From assembly GCA_944323625.1 (NCBI GenBank), contig CALUTD010000013.1, positions 1 through 57,745 of the forward strand: a stretch of DNA of 57,745 nt. Direction: 5' to 3'. The position numbers and the translations under genes are program-made. How positions within the stretch are numbered: the stretch's first letter is position 1; each line of letters opens with the position of its first letter. Positions 54,578 to 57,745 of this stretch are shown piece after piece. This stretch comes from Candidatus Gastranaerophilales bacterium (GTDB taxonomy: Bacteria; Cyanobacteriota; Vampirovibrionia; Gastranaerophilales; Gastranaerophilaceae). The notes under the pieces were generated by a model. The model was not told where the DNA came from, ran no database searches, and saw only the letters and a list, made by a program, of their open reading frames with translations.

Positions 54578-55429
54578 TTATATTTTTCTCTTTTTTATTC
54601 GAACGCCTTCAACTTCATATACGTTTTCAATAGCTATAAATGCCCTGGGGTCAATATTTTTAGCTATTTCTTTAAGTTTTTGAACCTGAAGTCGTGATAT
54701 AACACAATATACTAGACGCTTTTTTATCCCCGAATATCCGCCTTCCGCATCTATATATGTAACACTTACATCCATTTTGCTCATAATATCTTTGCCGATT
54801 TCAGAGGAATAATCAGTTATAACAAACACAGATTTTGACTCATTCAAACCTTCTATTACCGTATCCATTGTTTTATATGCAACAAAATAAGTAACAATAG
54901 AGTATAGAGCATGCTGCCAATCATAAACAAAACCCGCAATTGAAAATATGAATAAATTTATAAACATAATAATTTCACCGACAGAAAACGGGATTTTATT
55001 TGTGGAATAAATAGCTAAAACTTCGGTTCCGTCAACAGAAGCACCATTTCTTATTATAAGTCCTACTCCAAGACCTAAAATTAAGCCTCCGAATATTGAA
55101 ACCAAAAATAATTCTAAATTGTCAATTATACAGTGGCCATGAAAACAACCGCTAAAAAACGTTACTCCGCATGCAAATATTAATATTGCATAAAAAGTTG
55201 CAAAAACAAATCGTTTTCCCAATTTTTTTAGCGCCAAAATAATAAAAGGCAAATTTATTAAAACAACAAATACACCCAAAGGCACTCCCGTCAATGTATT
55301 TAATATCATTGATATACCGGTAACTCCGCCATCAATTATTTCACTTGGAAGCAAAAAAGCTTCTATGGCAAAAGCGTAAATCAGTGCCCCAATAGTTATA
55401 AAAAAATAGTCTTTAATATAACCGGCCAT
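54578..55429 (-). CDS. YitT family membrane protein
   Basis: This 283-residue protein has five or six TM helices (DUF161; GVTGISMILNTLTGVPLG) and a cytosolic DUF2179 domain (VFVITDYSSEIGKDIMSKMD, VYCVISRLQVQKLKEI). The role is unknown; possibly transport or sensing. It follows atpC by 5 bp. Confidence 0.9.
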   Translation of the reverse strand: MAGYIKDYFFITIGALIYAFAIEAFLLPSEIIDGGVTGISMILNTLTGVPLGVFVVLINLPFIILALKKLGKRFVFATFYAILIFACGVTFFSGCFHGHCIIDNLELFLVSIFGGLILGLGVGLIIRNGASVDGTEVLAIYSTNKIPFSVGEIIMFINLFIFSIAGFVYDWQHALYSIVTYFVAYKTMDTVIEGLNESKSVFVITDYSSEIGKDIMSKMDVSVTYIDAEGGYSGIKKRLVYCVISRLQVQKLKEIAKNIDPRAFIAIENVYEVEGVRIKKRKI

Positions 55430-55434
55430 GCTTT

Positions 55435-55842
55435 TTACCTTCTTGCCGCCGCCTTCAACCTTGCCATTGCTCTTGCTAATGCAGCATTAGCAAGTTTTAT
55501 ATCCCGTTGAGTTTCGGCAGAACTTAGCTTAGCTTCCGCTCTTTCCTTTGCTAGCTGTGCTCTTGTTGTATCGATATCATTGCCGCATTCTGCCGCTTCC
55601 GTAAGTATAATTGCTTCATTATTTTTGAACTGAAAAGCACCGCCAATTATTGAAAAATACTCTTCTTTACCGTCAATTGTTGCTTTAGCTGTATCAATGT
55701 CAAGAGTAGACATAAATGGTATATGCTCGGGCAAAACACCAAAGCTGCCATTGACTCCGCGTGCGGTTATTGAATCAACATCACCTTCGAAAACTATTTT
55801 CTCGGGAGTTATAATTTTAAAGTGTATTTTTTTATCAGTCAT
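55435..55842 (-). CDS. atpC: ATP synthase epsilon subunit
   Basis: This 135-residue protein has a beta-sandwich (GVNGSFGVLPEHIPFMSTLD) and two C-terminal helices ending ALARAMARLKAAARR. It links rotor gamma to the c-ring and inhibits hydrolysis. It is six bases from atpD. Confidence 0.96.
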   Translation of the reverse strand: MTDKKIHFKIITPEKIVFEGDVDSITARGVNGSFGVLPEHIPFMSTLDIDTAKATIDGKEEYFSIIGGAFQFKNNEAIILTEAAECGNDIDTTRAQLAKERAEAKLSSAETQRDIKLANAALARAMARLKAAARR

Positions 55843-55848
55843 AATAAC

Positions 55849-57258
<1,410 letters not shown>

Positions 57259-57287
57259 TCACCTGTTCCTATTTACCAATTAATTTT

Positions 57288-57316
57288 ATTATACAATCGT
57301 AAAAAAAAATTGTAAA
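57288..57316 (-). promoter_or_regulatory. Promoter of atpD-atpC-yitT
   Basis: TTTACA (57311-57316), 17 bp, TATAAT (57288-57293) on minus predict a start near 57281. Confidence 0.7.
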
Positions 57317-57334
57317 AAAAATTTTTCATAAGTA

Positions 57335-57745
57335 TGTCCGAGCAAAAAGTTACGATAGCGGATTTGCGGACGGACGAAGTTCCGGAAAGCGAAAGCCGAA
57401 ATGAGGACAGCCGAAGGCGAACGAATGACAGGCTTGAGCGCAAAGCAAATCCAAGAAGCGGATTTCCCGTAGGCTGAAGCGAAGCGGAACGCCGAAGAGG
57501 CGAAAATCGGTCGAAGCGCAAGAAACCGAAAGGTTTCTGAAAGCGGAGATACAAGATTGAGCCGAGATGGAAATCCAAGAAGCGGATTTCCCGTAGGCTG
57601 AAGCGAAGCGGAACGCCGAAGAGGCGAAAATCGGTCGAAGCGTTTTTGCGTAGGGCGCCGTGGCACAGAGTGCCCCAGCCCGAATATGTGAGGACAAAAG
57701 TTTGCGGCAGCGATAGCGAAGCAAACACTTGTCCGAGAGGAAGCA
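57335..57745 (-). repeat. Interspersed element copy with internal array
   Basis: The right end (tgtccgagcaaaaagttacg) is followed by purine-rich repeats. A 72-bp unit beginning aaatccaagaagcgg occurs at 57447-57518 and 57571-57642. All frames stay open in it by composition, so the predicted proteins are not believed. The window ends inside it. Confidence 0.8.

Noticed and set aside
57273..57728. Three overlapping open frames of 124-151 residues on minus
   Set aside because: They are different frames of the same purine-rich repeat array; the composition removes stops, and the products are repeats of each other.

Overview
The window is an AT-rich bacterial chromosome segment (roughly one-third G+C). 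It carries housekeeping operons interleaved with accessory and repeat-rich patches. Two arrangements point to the Cyanobacteriota. atpD-atpC stand apart from the rest of the F-ATPase genes, as cyanobacterial atpB-atpE do. The ribosomal string infA-rpmJ-rpsM-rpsK-(rpsD)-rpoA-rplQ-truA-rplM-rpsI follows the cyanobacterial order. There are no photosynthesis genes, and there are prepilin-like proteins with YadA-type heads, so the best guess is a non-photosynthetic gut lineage (Vampirovibrionia/Melainabacteria, order Gastranaerophilales). That placement is an inference from gene order and protein style, not from a search.

Layout. 1-1050: direct repeats, tRNA-Pro, a repeat element, a candidate type I toxin-antitoxin locus and tRNA-His. 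1148-2365: an EF-hand protein and an exported Cys-rich protein. 2607-11320: a co-directional run gyrA-ridA-dtd followed by four tandem DUF2142 membrane proteins. 11313-14276: adenine deaminase facing MTA phosphorylase, plus yggT. 14277-19103 (minus): bioY-rimI, then gmk-coaBC-nif3-hyp-rsmD. 19104-23548: a nanE-nanK-ppiC-hyp operon lying between two inverted clusters of palindromic repeats. 23549-29240: a huge prepilin/YadA-head/S74-chaperone protein, dciA, a mono-ADP-ribosyltransferase-like protein, and a prepilin gene whose 5' end carries a G10 tract that puts it out of frame. 29668-36281: gltX, then the ribosomal/rpoA operon on minus. 36590-43329: an HhH protein, a radical SAM activase-like protein, an M16 double-domain peptidase, an aldo/keto reductase and a wrecked TetR gene with its operator intact. 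43902-48245: a defence/toxin-like patch with a DUF3800 gene plus a partner, a second TM-peptide/antisense-RNA locus, two paralogous 75-76 aa proteins flanking an HTH-ImmA/IrrE pair, and tRNA-Leu. 48652-57255: an MFS exporter, a second prepilin/S74 gene, aspS, yitT, atpC and atpD. 57335-57745: an imperfect repeat array.

Main points of interest: (1) two convergent small-membrane-peptide/antisense-RNA loci (651-870 and 45211-45478) that look like undescribed type I toxin-antitoxin systems; (2) three poly-G tracts of 9-10 on the minus strand, one making a prepilin gene phase-OFF and one inside the giant S74 gene; (3) a family of interspersed elements with conserved ends (GTCGCCCGCA ... GCTCGGACA) whose hairpin arms co-vary between copies; (4) two prepilin-S74 genes with nearly identical 5' and 3' ends but divergent heads; (5) an ADP-ribosyltransferase-like protein with a complete R-STS-ExE triad.
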